A DNA stretch of 7,373 nt from an uncultured Erysipelotrichaceae bacterium (GCA_937893225.1 CALBJM010000325.1:1-7373), one strand, 5' to 3'; positions 1-6,780 are shown, numbered from the stretch's first letter. Notes: a model not told the origin generated them from the sequence alone. Translations and numbers: made by a program.

Positions 1-385
1 TTTGATAGCTTGTATACGTGATTGCTTCATTCAGTACTTTATATAACCCTTCCTTGTGTGTGTCTTTCGGTTTTTCAAATGAGGAATATGTATTTGATAA
101 GTGAAAACCGCTTAACTCTGCGACACGTCCCACTGCTTCGACAAAAGAAATTTTTTCGAAATTTTGTACGAAAGTAAATACATTACCACCGTTTCCACAT
201 ACAAAGCACTTATATATTTTCTTTTCAGGATTTATTGTTAAGGATGGATCATGGTCATCATGAAATGGACAAATAGCTTTATAACTTTTTCCACTACGAT
301 GAACTTGTATGTAATGTGATATAACATCTACAATATCCGCTTGTTCACGCAATGCATCAATTTCTTCTTGCTTATATCTCGCCAT
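1..385 (-). CDS. dnaG: DNA primase DnaG, N-terminal part (cut by window edge)
   Basis: DnaG makes the short RNA primers used by the replisome, mainly on the lagging strand. Only the first 128 codons are present; the frame is open to the window edge. The visible part is the CHC2 zinc-binding domain, with C39, H42, C60 and C63 as zinc ligands in the family arrangement (CPFH near 39-42, CFVC at 60-63, then a GGN stretch). The N-terminus (MARYKQEEIDALREQADIV) is typical of primases. The ATG at 385-383 follows an AAAGGA ribosome site (396-391) by 5 nt. It lies 17 nt downstream of the glyS stop with no terminator between, so the two are probably co-transcribed. In Firmicutes dnaG is normally followed by the main sigma factor gene, which would lie outside this window. 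Confidence 0.97.
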   Translation of the reverse strand, partial: MARYKQEEIDALREQADIVDVISHYIQVHRSGKSYKAICPFHDDHDPSLTINPEKKIYKCFVCGNGGNVFTFVQNFEKISFVEAVGRVAELSGFHLSNTYSSFEKPKDTHKEGLYKVLNEAITYTSYQ

Positions 386-402
386 GCACATCCTTTCAAA
401 AA

Positions 403-1794
403 TTAGAATCGAATATCTTTCAAGATCTTCTCTCTAACATTTTCTACGCTCATTCTCTCTTGAGCCATTGTGTCACGATTACGAATAGTGACTGTTCCAT
501 CTTCCATAGTTTGATCATCTACAGTAATGCAATATGGTGTTCCAATTTCATCCATTCTTCTATATCTTTTTCCAATGGAGCCAGCATCGTCATAAGCAAC
601 CGCAAAATCATATGAGAGAGACTTATAAATTTCTTTTGCTTTTTCAGAATGTGCTTTTTTCTTCAACGGAAGAATACCTGCCTTAACTGGTGCAAGAACA
701 GGATGAAAATGCATAACAACTCTTGTATCTCCGTTTTCTAATGTTTCTTCATCATAAGCATCTGTAAAGAACATGAAAAATAAGCGTTCTACACCAACTG
801 CAGGTTCTACAACATAAGGAAGATATTTTTCATTTGTTGTTGGATCTAAATATGTCAAATCCTTACCTGATGTATTTTGGTGCTGTGTTAAATCGTAATT
901 TGTACGATCTGCAATACCCCAAAGTTCTCCCCAACCCCATGGGAACTTATATTCAATGTCTGTCGTTCCTTTAGAATAGAAAGAGAGTTCTTCTTTTTCA
1001 TGGTCTCTAAATCTTAAGTTTTCAGCATTTCCTCCTAAAGATAAGATCCAATCCATACAGAACTGTCTCCAATATTGGAACCAACCAGAACCATCTTCTT
1101 TCATATCTGTTCCAGGTTCGCAGAAGAATTCCATTTCCATTTGTTCAAATTCTCTTGTTCTGAAAATAAAGTTACCAGGTGTAATTTCATTACGGAAGGA
1201 TTTACCAATCTGTCCAATACCAAATGGAAGTTTTTTTCTATATGCTCGCTGAATATTTTTAAATTGTACAAACATTCCTTGTGCAGTTTCTGGTCTCAAA
1301 TAAATTGTACTTTTAGCATCTTCCAGAGTGCCTTGGAATGTTTTGAACATCAAATTAAATTGACGAATTGGTGTAAAATCATGTGCACCACAATCTGGGC
1401 ATGGAATCTTATTATCGCGGATAAAAGCTTCCATCTTTTCATTGCTCCAACCTTCACATGAAACTTTTCCTTCACTCCAAGTTTCAATCAACTGATCGGC
1501 TCTATGTCTTGTTTTGCACTGTTTGCAATCCATCAAAGGATCTGAGAATCCCTTCAAATGTCCAGAAGCTTCCCATACTTTTGGATTCATTAAAATCGCA
1601 GCTTGTAACTCCACGTTATTAGGATCTTCTTGAATGAATTTCTTTTGCCAAGCGCGTTTTATATTGTCTTTCAAAGCTACACCATACGGTCCAAAGTCCC
1701 ATGTATTACTAAGGCCACCATAAATTTCTGAACCTTGAAATACAAAACCTGTTGTTTTTGCATGTGAAACTATTTTATCAAATGTTTTTTCCAT
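403..1794 (-). CDS. glyS: Glycyl-tRNA synthetase, single-chain (alpha2 dimer) type
   Basis: Class II synthetase that charges tRNA-Gly with glycine in the cytoplasm; 463 residues, the usual size of the bacterial single-chain form (also called glyQS). It is not the alpha2-beta2 form encoded by two genes in B. subtilis. Visible marks: N-terminal catalytic core with GGLSNTWDFGPYG (26-38); a probable zinc site from C90/C93 and C132/C135; substrate motif RPETAQGMFVQFKN (167-180); class II motif 2 around FRNEITPGNFIFRTREFEQ (200-218); motif 3 GVERLFFMF (334-342) with the conserved Arg337; and an anticodon-binding domain from about 366 to the end. The frame stays open upstream to 1842, but I take the ATG at 1794-1792: it begins the family N-terminus (MEKTFDKIV) and has a GGGGAGGA ribosome site, which the longer reading would translate. 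Likely expressed from its own promoter and through into dnaG. Confidence 0.97.
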   Translation of the reverse strand: MEKTFDKIVSHAKTTGFVFQGSEIYGGLSNTWDFGPYGVALKDNIKRAWQKKFIQEDPNNVELQAAILMNPKVWEASGHLKGFSDPLMDCKQCKTRHRADQLIETWSEGKVSCEGWSNEKMEAFIRDNKIPCPDCGAHDFTPIRQFNLMFKTFQGTLEDAKSTIYLRPETAQGMFVQFKNIQRAYRKKLPFGIGQIGKSFRNEITPGNFIFRTREFEQMEMEFFCEPGTDMKEDGSGWFQYWRQFCMDWILSLGGNAENLRFRDHEKEELSFYSKGTTDIEYKFPWGWGELWGIADRTNYDLTQHQNTSGKDLTYLDPTTNEKYLPYVVEPAVGVERLFFMFFTDAYDEETLENGDTRVVMHFHPVLAPVKAGILPLKKKAHSEKAKEIYKSLSYDFAVAYDDAGSIGKRYRRMDEIGTPYCITVDDQTMEDGTVTIRNRDTMAQERMSVENVREKILKDIRF

Positions 1795-1804
1795 GTGTAG
1801 ACAG

Positions 1805-1812
1805 TCCTCCCC
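1805..1812 (-). promoter_or_regulatory. Ribosome binding site of glyS
   Basis: GGGGAGGA on the minus strand, 10 nt before the ATG at 1794-1792. It decides the start of glyS, because the longer open frame beginning at 1842 would run through this site and add 16 residues absent from the family. Confidence 0.85.
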
Positions 1813-1832
1813 TATTTTGAATATTCTGTAAT

Positions 1833-1861
1833 AATATAGCACTAAAAAAGAGGCTATTCAA
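1833..1861 (-). promoter_or_regulatory. Likely sigma-A promoter of glyS-dnaG
   Basis: Minus-strand -35 TTGAAT (1861-1856) and extended -10 TGC-TATATT (1841-1833) are separated by 17 bp. The -35 box has 4 of 6 consensus bases and the -10 has 5 of 6 plus the upstream TG. Transcription would start near 1826, giving a leader of about 30 nt with the GGGGAGGA ribosome site in it. The -35 box contains the recO stop codon (TGA, 1860-1858) and lies in the recO terminator hairpin. Read by eye, not tested. Confidence 0.55.
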
Positions 1862-1875
1862 TCGAAAAATAGCCT
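1844..1875 (-). terminator. Rho-independent terminator at the 3' end of recO
   Basis: On the minus strand an 8-bp stem (AGGCTATT at 1875-1868 with AATAGCCT at 1858-1851) encloses a 9-nt loop. One C and then six T follow (1849-1844). The left arm is made from the last recO codons and the stop codon lies at the loop edge, so the terminator starts inside the gene. It should end or reduce the ybeY-era-recO transcript before glyS. Confidence 0.75.
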
Positions 1876-2604
1876 TTCAAATAATGCAAAAGAGCGAATT
1901 TTAATACCTGTATGTTGAAATATCATATCCACAAGAATTTGAATATCTTCTTTTTTCGCTTGTGTTTGTTCTGCAATGAGAGAATATTGTTTCAAACCGC
2001 CTTTGACAAGTAGTCGAAATCTCTTTAAGGAAGCAATATCCGTTGTCTGTATTTTCATATTCTGTGCACAATTGGCACACAAGAAACCGCCTTCTCTACT
2101 AGATATAGCTGAAACATATTTCGAAGAGCAAACGACACATTCATCTACATCTGGTGTGATGCCATATTGTGCCATGACACTAACCAAGAATAATGCAAGT
2201 ATCGTATAGACATTGCCATGATTTTCCAAATACTGAAATGCTTTTTCTAGATAGAAATACATTTCTTTCGACTCCACTGCAGCCCCTTGCATAACAAACG
2301 CATCACATACTTCACTCATAACAGCTGCACACATCGAACAACCTAGATCCATATGCATATTTTTAAATGTTGAAATCGTAGAAACACTTTGCAGTGTAAA
2401 TATTGTGCGATCTTCACGGTAGTCAAAACAAAATTCTGCTTTAGTATAAGGAATCAATCTTCCAGCATTTTTGCTTTTTGGTTTTCGAATTCCGTTTGCC
2501 ACTAATGCTATTTTGCCATATTGTTGTGTCAATACCGTTACAATTGCACTTGCATCTTTATAATCTGTTTGTTTTAAGATAAGTCCGACGATTCTATCAT
2601 TCAT
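1858..2604 (-). CDS. recO: DNA repair protein RecO
   Basis: RecO helps load RecA on SSB-coated single-stranded DNA and anneals complementary strands, working with RecR (and RecF) in gap repair. The product has 248 residues, normal for the family. The N-terminus (MNDRIVGLILKQTDYKDASAIVTV) is the typical OB-fold start, followed by the conserved KGxRKPKSK-like stretch NGIRKPKSKNAGRL. The C-terminal helical domain carries a zinc finger from C156/C159 (CVVC) and C176/C179 (CANC). The frame is open upstream to 2682, but the extra 26 residues would lie in era and look unlike RecO. The ATG at 2604-2602 overlaps the end of era by 8 bp (ATGAATGA), which suggests translational coupling, with an AGGAAA site 5 nt upstream. 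Last gene of the ybeY-era-recO unit. Confidence 0.95.
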   Translation of the reverse strand: MNDRIVGLILKQTDYKDASAIVTVLTQQYGKIALVANGIRKPKSKNAGRLIPYTKAEFCFDYREDRTIFTLQSVSTISTFKNMHMDLGCSMCAAVMSEVCDAFVMQGAAVESKEMYFYLEKAFQYLENHGNVYTILALFLVSVMAQYGITPDVDECVVCSSKYVSAISSREGGFLCANCAQNMKIQTTDIASLKRFRLLVKGGLKQYSLIAEQTQAKKEDIQILVDMIFQHTGIKIRSFALFERLFFD

Positions 2605-3493
2605 CGTCGTTTCCTGCACCACCATACCCATACTCTGATATGAGATGGTCATGACTTCTCCACGCATCCTGAACACGTACAAATAGTTCTAAAAATACTT
2701 GTCTACCGAGAAGTTTTTCAATATCTTTTCTTGCTTCTACACCAATTCTTTTCAACATTTTGCCTTGCTTACCGATCATGATTGGTTTTTGAGATTCTTT
2801 TTCCACAAGTATCGTCGCTTGAATATAACAAGCATTTTTACGAAATTCTTTATTATCAATACGTACTGCAGAGGCATGCGGAATTTCTTCACGTGTGAAA
2901 TCTAAGATCTTTTCACGAATCAATTCGGCAATGCGAAAATTTTCTGCACCATCTGATATTGTTTCAGCAGGATATAACATTTCACCTTCTGGAAGATACT
3001 TTTTCGTCGTACGAATAAGATCTTCAAAAGAGCGATTGAATTTTGCACTCATTGGAAAAAATTCAGCAAATTCATATCTTTTTTGCCATGTTAATAAGTT
3101 TTTCATGATTTTTGAATCTTCCATTTTATCAATTTTATTCAAAATCAAGAAAACAGGCAATCCAGTATTTTTAACAGCCTCAAGTACAAATTCATCCCCT
3201 TTTCCAAAGGGAACAGAACCGTCTATGACAAGATATATAACATCTACGCCTTGCATCACATCAAAGGCTTCTTTGTTCATTCTTGAATCTAAGCGCAGAG
3301 ATGGTTTATGAATGCCTGGTGTATCCGTAAATACGATTTGGCAATCTTCTCTTGTTAAAATTCCACGTATTTCACTTCTTGTTGTTTGGGGTTTATTTGA
3401 AACGATAGCAACTTTTTCTCCAACAAGAGCATTAATCAATGTACTTTTTCCGGCATTTGGTCTTCCGGCTATTCCTACGAATCCACTTTTCAC
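2597..3493 (-). CDS. era: GTPase Era
   Basis: Essential-type ribosome assembly GTPase that binds the 3' end of 16S rRNA and supports 30S maturation; acts in the cytoplasm, partly at the membrane. 298 residues, full length. GTPase motifs in order: G1 GRPNAGKST (10-18), G2 region KPQTTR (34-39), G3 DTPG (57-60), G4 NKID (119-122), G5 SAK (149-151). The C-terminal KH domain is shown by the stretch IMIGKQGKMLKRIG and the following LGRQVFLELFVRVQDAWR. The start is a GTG at 3493-3491; the protein begins MKSGFVGIAGRPN as the family does. The site GAGG (3504-3501) lies 7 nt before it and overlaps the ybeY stop codon. Intergenic distance to ybeY is 9 nt; the 3' end overlaps recO by 8 bp. YbeY and Era both act on 16S rRNA, so their pairing fits. 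Confidence 0.97.
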   Translation of the reverse strand: MKSGFVGIAGRPNAGKSTLINALVGEKVAIVSNKPQTTRSEIRGILTREDCQIVFTDTPGIHKPSLRLDSRMNKEAFDVMQGVDVIYLVIDGSVPFGKGDEFVLEAVKNTGLPVFLILNKIDKMEDSKIMKNLLTWQKRYEFAEFFPMSAKFNRSFEDLIRTTKKYLPEGEMLYPAETISDGAENFRIAELIREKILDFTREEIPHASAVRIDNKEFRKNACYIQATILVEKESQKPIMIGKQGKMLKRIGVEARKDIEKLLGRQVFLELFVRVQDAWRSHDHLISEYGYGGAGNDDE

Positions 3494-3500
3494 TAGTTTT

Positions 3501-3504
3501 CCTC
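3501..3504 (-). promoter_or_regulatory. Ribosome binding site of era
   Basis: GAGG on the minus strand, 7 nt before the GTG start of era. It overlaps the TGA of ybeY (3505-3503), so a ribosome finishing ybeY lands on the era initiation site. This supports choosing GTG at 3493 rather than an internal ATG. Confidence 0.7.
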
Positions 3505-3955
3505 ACTTTCTTGAAATAATTGGGTCCAATATTTTGTCTTGCAAAGCAAACATGACTTTTTCATCTTCTGGTTTCATGTGATCATAGCCAAGGCAATGTA
3601 GCATACCATGTGTAAATAAGAAACACATCTCTCTTGTATAGCTATGTTCATATTCTTTTGCTTGCTTTTTACAATAGTTAATATTGATAAATATATCACC
3701 AAGGTCTTTTTCTTCTTCTGGGATAAAATCTTCTTCATTATCTCTTATTGCAAAAGAAATGACATCTGTAGGGCGGTCGATTCCACGGTAATCACGATTG
3801 ATTTTATGAATTGCTTGCGAGCGCACAAATGTTACAGATAATTCATAATCTTCTGGTAAATCAAGTATTTTTTCTGCACTAGCAGAGATTTTTTTAAAGA
3901 GCGATTCAAATTCATCGACTGGTTGATTTGTACGATTTATTAAAGTTATTTCCAT
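3503..3955 (-). CDS. ybeY: Endoribonuclease YbeY (rRNA maturation factor)
   Basis: Metal-dependent endoribonuclease of the UPF0054 family, involved in 16S rRNA 3'-end processing and ribosome quality control. 150 residues, close to the usual length. The zinc-binding signature HGMLHCLGYDH is at 116-126, with H116, H120 and H126 as ligands; the conserved YRGIDRPTDVISFAI stretch lies at 56-70 and GDIFIN at 86-91. The ATG at 3955-3953 follows GAGG (3967-3964) by 8 nt. First gene of the ybeY-era-recO unit, downstream of a promoter with a perfect TATAAT. In many Firmicutes dgkA and cdd stand between ybeY and era; here they do not. Confidence 0.97.
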   Translation of the reverse strand: MEITLINRTNQPVDEFESLFKKISASAEKILDLPEDYELSVTFVRSQAIHKINRDYRGIDRPTDVISFAIRDNEEDFIPEEEKDLGDIFININYCKKQAKEYEHSYTREMCFLFTHGMLHCLGYDHMKPEDEKVMFALQDKILDPIISRK

Positions 3956-3967
3956 GTTATTTTCCTC

Positions 3968-3983
3968 TGTATATTATTATACA
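3968..3983. repeat. Inverted repeat over the ybeY -10 box
   Basis: Perfect 6-bp arms TGTATA (3968-3973) and TATACA (3978-3983) around TTAT. It contains the whole -10 box of the ybeY promoter. It could be an operator, but AT-rich promoter DNA often gives such dyads by chance. Confidence 0.35.
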
Positions 3984-4003
3984 CAGAAACATTTCGTTAA
4001 GAA
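3976..4003 (-). promoter_or_regulatory. Likely promoter of ybeY-era-recO
   Basis: Minus-strand -10 TATAAT (3981-3976, perfect) with a weak -35 TTCTTA (4003-3998, 3 of 6) at 16-bp spacing. Transcription would begin near 3969, leaving a leader of about 14 nt that starts just before the GAGG ribosome site. The perfect -10 and the location in the divergent gap are the main support. Confidence 0.5.
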
Positions 4004-4037
4004 TGTGTTTTATTCATGTGCAAAAATGAATTTTTTG

Positions 4038-4065
4038 TTGGAAGATAGTAAAGTTTTGGTAAAAT
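4038..4065 (+). promoter_or_regulatory. Likely promoter of the Na+/phosphate cotransporter gene
   Basis: Plus-strand -35 TTGGAA (4038-4043, 4 of 6), 16-bp spacer, and extended -10 TGG-TAAAAT (4057-4065; 5 of 6 plus the upstream TG). The start would be near 4072, about 23 nt before the ATG, with AGGGAGG in the leader. The remainder of the 139-bp gap shows no clear Pho-box direct repeat by eye. Confidence 0.55.
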
Positions 4066-4094
4066 TATTTTATTAAGAGAGTCAGGGAGGACAT

Positions 4095-5753
4095 ATGACT
4101 TTGGGCTCAATTAGCTGGAACATGATTCTAGGCGGATTTGGTTTATTCATGTTTGGAATCACTTTTATGGGCGATGGCCTAAAAGCTGTTGCTGGAGACA
4201 AACTTCGAGAATATATCGATAAGTACACCTCAAATACATTTTCGGGAATGATCATTGGTATTCTATTAACAATATTGATGCAGTCAAGTAGTGCTACAAC
4301 TGCCATTGTTATTGGACTAGTACGAGCTGGATTGATGTCATTGGATCAAGCAGCTGGAGTCGTATTGGGTGCAAATATTGGTACAACGATTACTTCATTC
4401 TTGATTTCCATTAGTCTTGATAAATATGCAATGTATATCATATTTGTTGGGGCATTATGTATTTGCTTTGGTAACAAACAAAAAACAAAATATATAGGAA
4501 ATGTTATTTTAGGATTTGGATTGATTTTCTTTGGCATGGATGCTATGGGAAGTGCTTTAGCTGAATTAAAGCAATTACCACAATTTACTAGTTTTGCACT
4601 AAGTATGGCAACAAATCCACTCCTTGGTTTCTTAGCTGGCATTTTGATCACTGCAGCATTGCAATCGTCTGCTGCTACGATTGGCGTCATTCAAAAATTA
4701 TATGACGCAGGTGCAGTTTCCTTAGGCGCCTCTATCCCTTTTATGTTAGGCGCAAATATCGGTACCACTATGACAGGTATCCTAGCTTCTATCGGTGGTT
4801 CTACAGCTGGAAAAAGAACTGCAGCAATGCATACGATCATGAATGTGATTGGTGGTGTCATTGGGTTGATTTTCCTTGTTCCATATACCGCATTTATTCA
4901 AAATGTTTTCGGAAACTTAAATCCAATGATGCAGATTGCCATGGCAAACATTATATTCAAAACAGTCACAACGATCGTGTTCATTCCATTTGTAAAACAA
5001 CTTGTTACTCTTGTTAGAAAAGTTGTTCCTGGTAAAGAACCAGAACTTATGGAAGTGAACATTGATGAATTAGACACAAATGTTGCAACTGTATTGCCTT
5101 CCTTTGCATTAAAGCAAGCACAACAAGCTATCCTAAAAATGAGTGACGTAGTAAAAGAAGCTGTCAATCAAACACAAGTTTTCATGAAAGAAAAAGGCTC
5201 TGAAGAAGACATGGAAATGTTGAAAAGAAATGAAGCAATGGTCAATAAATTTGACAAAAAAATTACAGAATACCTTATTCAACTTTCTGTTCAACCAAAT
5301 ATGACAGAACACGATATCTTGGACAATAGATTATATCTTGACGCTACGAAGAACTTTGAAAGACTAGGTGACTTAGCAATGAACCTAGGTGAATTTTACA
5401 ACATGGTTTATACAGATGGACATCAGTTTTCAGAATATGCAGAAAATGACATGAATGCTATGTATAAACAGTTTGTAGAAATGTTTGACTTAACAGTTGA
5501 AATATTGGTTACAAAAAATCAAATCAATTATGGGCGATTACTTGGTATGGAAGACGAGATGGACCAATTAGAATATGATGCTCGAGAAGCTCATTTCAAA
5601 CGCATGAGCAATCATACATGTACATCTCCTATTGCAGAAAGTGTATATTGTGATATTCTCGGTACACTAGAGCGTATGGGCGACCATTGTTGTAACATTG
5701 CGCGTGCAGCAGTAACTAGTGAAACAAAAAAAATTGAACCTGATGCTGGATGA
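4095..5753 (+). CDS. Na+/phosphate cotransporter family protein with PhoU-like domain
   Basis: Membrane protein of the NptA/YqeW-like (PF02690, Na/Pi cotransporter) group, expected to import inorganic phosphate with sodium. 552 residues. The N-terminal membrane half (about 1-310) has the internal duplication of the family: QSSSATT (63-69) followed by GANIGTT (92-98), then QSSAATIG (190-197) followed by GANIGTT (219-225). The C-terminal part (about 335-545) is a helical PhoU-like domain with two metal-site-like motifs, ERLGD (422-426) and ERMGD (526-530). ATG at 4095 with GGGAGG (4085-4090) 4 nt upstream. It is the only plus-strand gene here, divergent from ybeY and convergent with phoH, ending 1 nt before a terminator hairpin sequence. 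No pst or phoU gene is adjacent, so phosphate as the substrate rests on family membership. Base composition looks like its neighbours. Confidence 0.92.
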   Translation: MTLGSISWNMILGGFGLFMFGITFMGDGLKAVAGDKLREYIDKYTSNTFSGMIIGILLTILMQSSSATTAIVIGLVRAGLMSLDQAAGVVLGANIGTTITSFLISISLDKYAMYIIFVGALCICFGNKQKTKYIGNVILGFGLIFFGMDAMGSALAELKQLPQFTSFALSMATNPLLGFLAGILITAALQSSAATIGVIQKLYDAGAVSLGASIPFMLGANIGTTMTGILASIGGSTAGKRTAAMHTIMNVIGGVIGLIFLVPYTAFIQNVFGNLNPMMQIAMANIIFKTVTTIVFIPFVKQLVTLVRKVVPGKEPELMEVNIDELDTNVATVLPSFALKQAQQAILKMSDVVKEAVNQTQVFMKEKGSEEDMEMLKRNEAMVNKFDKKITEYLIQLSVQPNMTEHDILDNRLYLDATKNFERLGDLAMNLGEFYNMVYTDGHQFSEYAENDMNAMYKQFVEMFDLTVEILVTKNQINYGRLLGMEDEMDQLEYDAREAHFKRMSNHTCTSPIAESVYCDILGTLERMGDHCCNIARAAVTSETKKIEPDAG

Positions 5754-5755
5754 TA

Positions 5756-5785
5756 AAAAGGGACGAAATGTCCCTTTTATTTTTG
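5756..5785. terminator. Two-way terminator between the Na+/Pi transporter gene and phoH
   Basis: Perfect 9-bp stem AAAAGGGAC (5756-5764) and GTCCCTTTT (5770-5778) around a GAAAT loop. On the plus strand TTTT continues into ATTTTTG; on the minus strand the stem is followed by another T and ATC. T-rich tails on both sides suit both converging genes. The phoH stop codon (TAA, 5779-5777) is partly inside the stem. Confidence 0.85.
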
Positions 5786-6730
5786 TTCATATCTTTCTAT
5801 GATCTTTTGTACAAGAGGATGTCTCACAACATCATCACTATTCAAATGAACGATACCAATTTCTTCGATTCCACTTAAGATACGACTTGCTTCTGCTAAT
5901 CCACTTTCCATTCTTTTATCAAGATCAACTTGTGTTAAATCACCTGTAATGACCATACGTGAATGAAAACCAAGGCGTGTCAAAAACATTTTCATCTGAG
6001 AAGTCGTTGTATTTTGCGCTTCATCCAAAATGACATATGCATCATCTAACGTTCTTCCACGCATATATGCTAAAGGTGCGATTTCAACAATTCCTTTTTC
6101 CACCAGAACATCTGTCTTTTCATTTCCAAGCATCACATGCAATGCATCATATAAAGGTGTTAAATAAGGATCTACTTTCTCTTTTAAATCCCCTGGTAAA
6201 AAGCCAAGACTTTCTCCTGCCTCCACCGCAGGACGTGTCAAAACAATGCGTTTCACATCTCCTTTTTTTAGAGCAGTAACCGCTTGAATCACTGCCAAAT
6301 ATGTTTTTCCTGTGCCAGCTGGCCCTATAGCAAAAACAATATCTTTTTCTTGCATGGCTTGAAAAAATTCCAATTGACCTTTCGTTTTTGGCATAATTGC
6401 TTTTCCAGCAAGGGTCCTACCAACAATGGCTTTATGCATAACATCCATATCCAAGTCTTCATTTCGTGTAACTAAACGATATGTATAAATGACATCTTGA
6501 TCTGTAATGTTCTTGCCTTGTTGTGTTTGGGTCAATAACTTTGCGGCAACTCTAGCAATGTTTATCTTTGTTGCTTCATCACAATCTATCAATAATAAGC
6601 TCCCATCTCTAAACACCACCGACTTACCACAACACTTCGTCAATACATGCAAATTGGAATCATTCGGTCCACAAAACAAACGATATGTTTCTTCATCCAA
6701 CCCATTAAATTCTATTTTCTCTGTATTCAC
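5777..6730 (-). CDS. phoH: PhoH family ATPase
   Basis: Cytoplasmic P-loop ATPase related to the N-terminal part of superfamily I helicases; the exact role is unsettled, with links to RNA metabolism and its neighbour YbeY in many genomes. 317 residues, typical. Walker A GPAGTGKT at 136-143, LTRPAVEAGESLGFLPGD at 164-181, Walker B VILDEAQN at 233-240 (D236, E237), ITGDLTQVDL at 261-270 and the C-terminal VVRHPLVQKII. The start is a GTG (6730-6728) after AAAGGAG (6743-6737) at 6-nt spacing; no upstream ATG fits. It lies 50 nt downstream of rpsU, past a terminator, and no convincing promoter is seen in between, so read-through from rpsU is likely. Its usual downstream partner ybeY is separated from it by the opposing transporter gene. 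Confidence 0.96.
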   Translation of the reverse strand: MNTEKIEFNGLDEETYRLFCGPNDSNLHVLTKCCGKSVVFRDGSLLLIDCDEATKINIARVAAKLLTQTQQGKNITDQDVIYTYRLVTRNEDLDMDVMHKAIVGRTLAGKAIMPKTKGQLEFFQAMQEKDIVFAIGPAGTGKTYLAVIQAVTALKKGDVKRIVLTRPAVEAGESLGFLPGDLKEKVDPYLTPLYDALHVMLGNEKTDVLVEKGIVEIAPLAYMRGRTLDDAYVILDEAQNTTTSQMKMFLTRLGFHSRMVITGDLTQVDLDKRMESGLAEASRILSGIEEIGIVHLNSDDVVRHPLVQKIIERYEQK

Positions 6731-6736
6731 ACACTT

Positions 6737-6743
6737 CTCCTTT
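6737..6743 (-). promoter_or_regulatory. Ribosome binding site of phoH
   Basis: AAAGGAG on the minus strand, 6 nt before the GTG at 6730-6728. It fixes the non-ATG start; a second GTG two bases upstream is out of frame. Confidence 0.75.
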
Positions 6744-6753
6744 AAGATTTATG

Positions 6754-6779
6754 AAAAAAGATGAGTTTACACTCATCTT
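6754..6779 (-). terminator. Rho-independent terminator after rpsU
   Basis: Perfect 9-bp stem on the minus strand, AAGATGAGT (6779-6771) with ACTCATCTT (6766-6758), loop GTAA, running into six T (6759-6754). It begins one base after the rpsU stop codon. Low GC content in the stem suggests incomplete termination, which would leave some read-through for phoH. Confidence 0.8.
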
Positions 6780-6780
6780 C

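Noticed and set aside
1075..1461. 128-codon plus-strand open frame opposite glyS
   Set aside because: Lies fully inside the well-supported glyS gene on the other strand; the translation is Cys/Phe/Ser-rich shadow sequence without a ribosome site or family features.
1795..1842. N-terminal extension of glyS by 16 residues
   Set aside because: The extra sequence translates the ribosome site and the leader; the family N-terminus begins at 1794.
2605..2682. N-terminal extension of recO by 26 residues
   Set aside because: Would lie wholly inside era and does not resemble RecO; the ATG at 2604 gives the family N-terminus and a stop-start overlap.
2895..3311. 138-codon plus-strand open frame opposite era
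   Set aside because: Antisense shadow of the era GTPase domain; no domain features and no usable start signal.
3956..4094. Pho box or riboswitch in the divergent gap before the phosphate transporter
   Set aside because: No spaced TTNACA-type direct repeats stood out, and the leader after the predicted start is only about 23 nt, too short for a riboswitch.
4346..4690. 114-codon minus-strand open frame opposite the Na+/Pi transporter
   Set aside because: Antisense shadow of the transporter's membrane-helix region; no ribosome site and no recognisable family.
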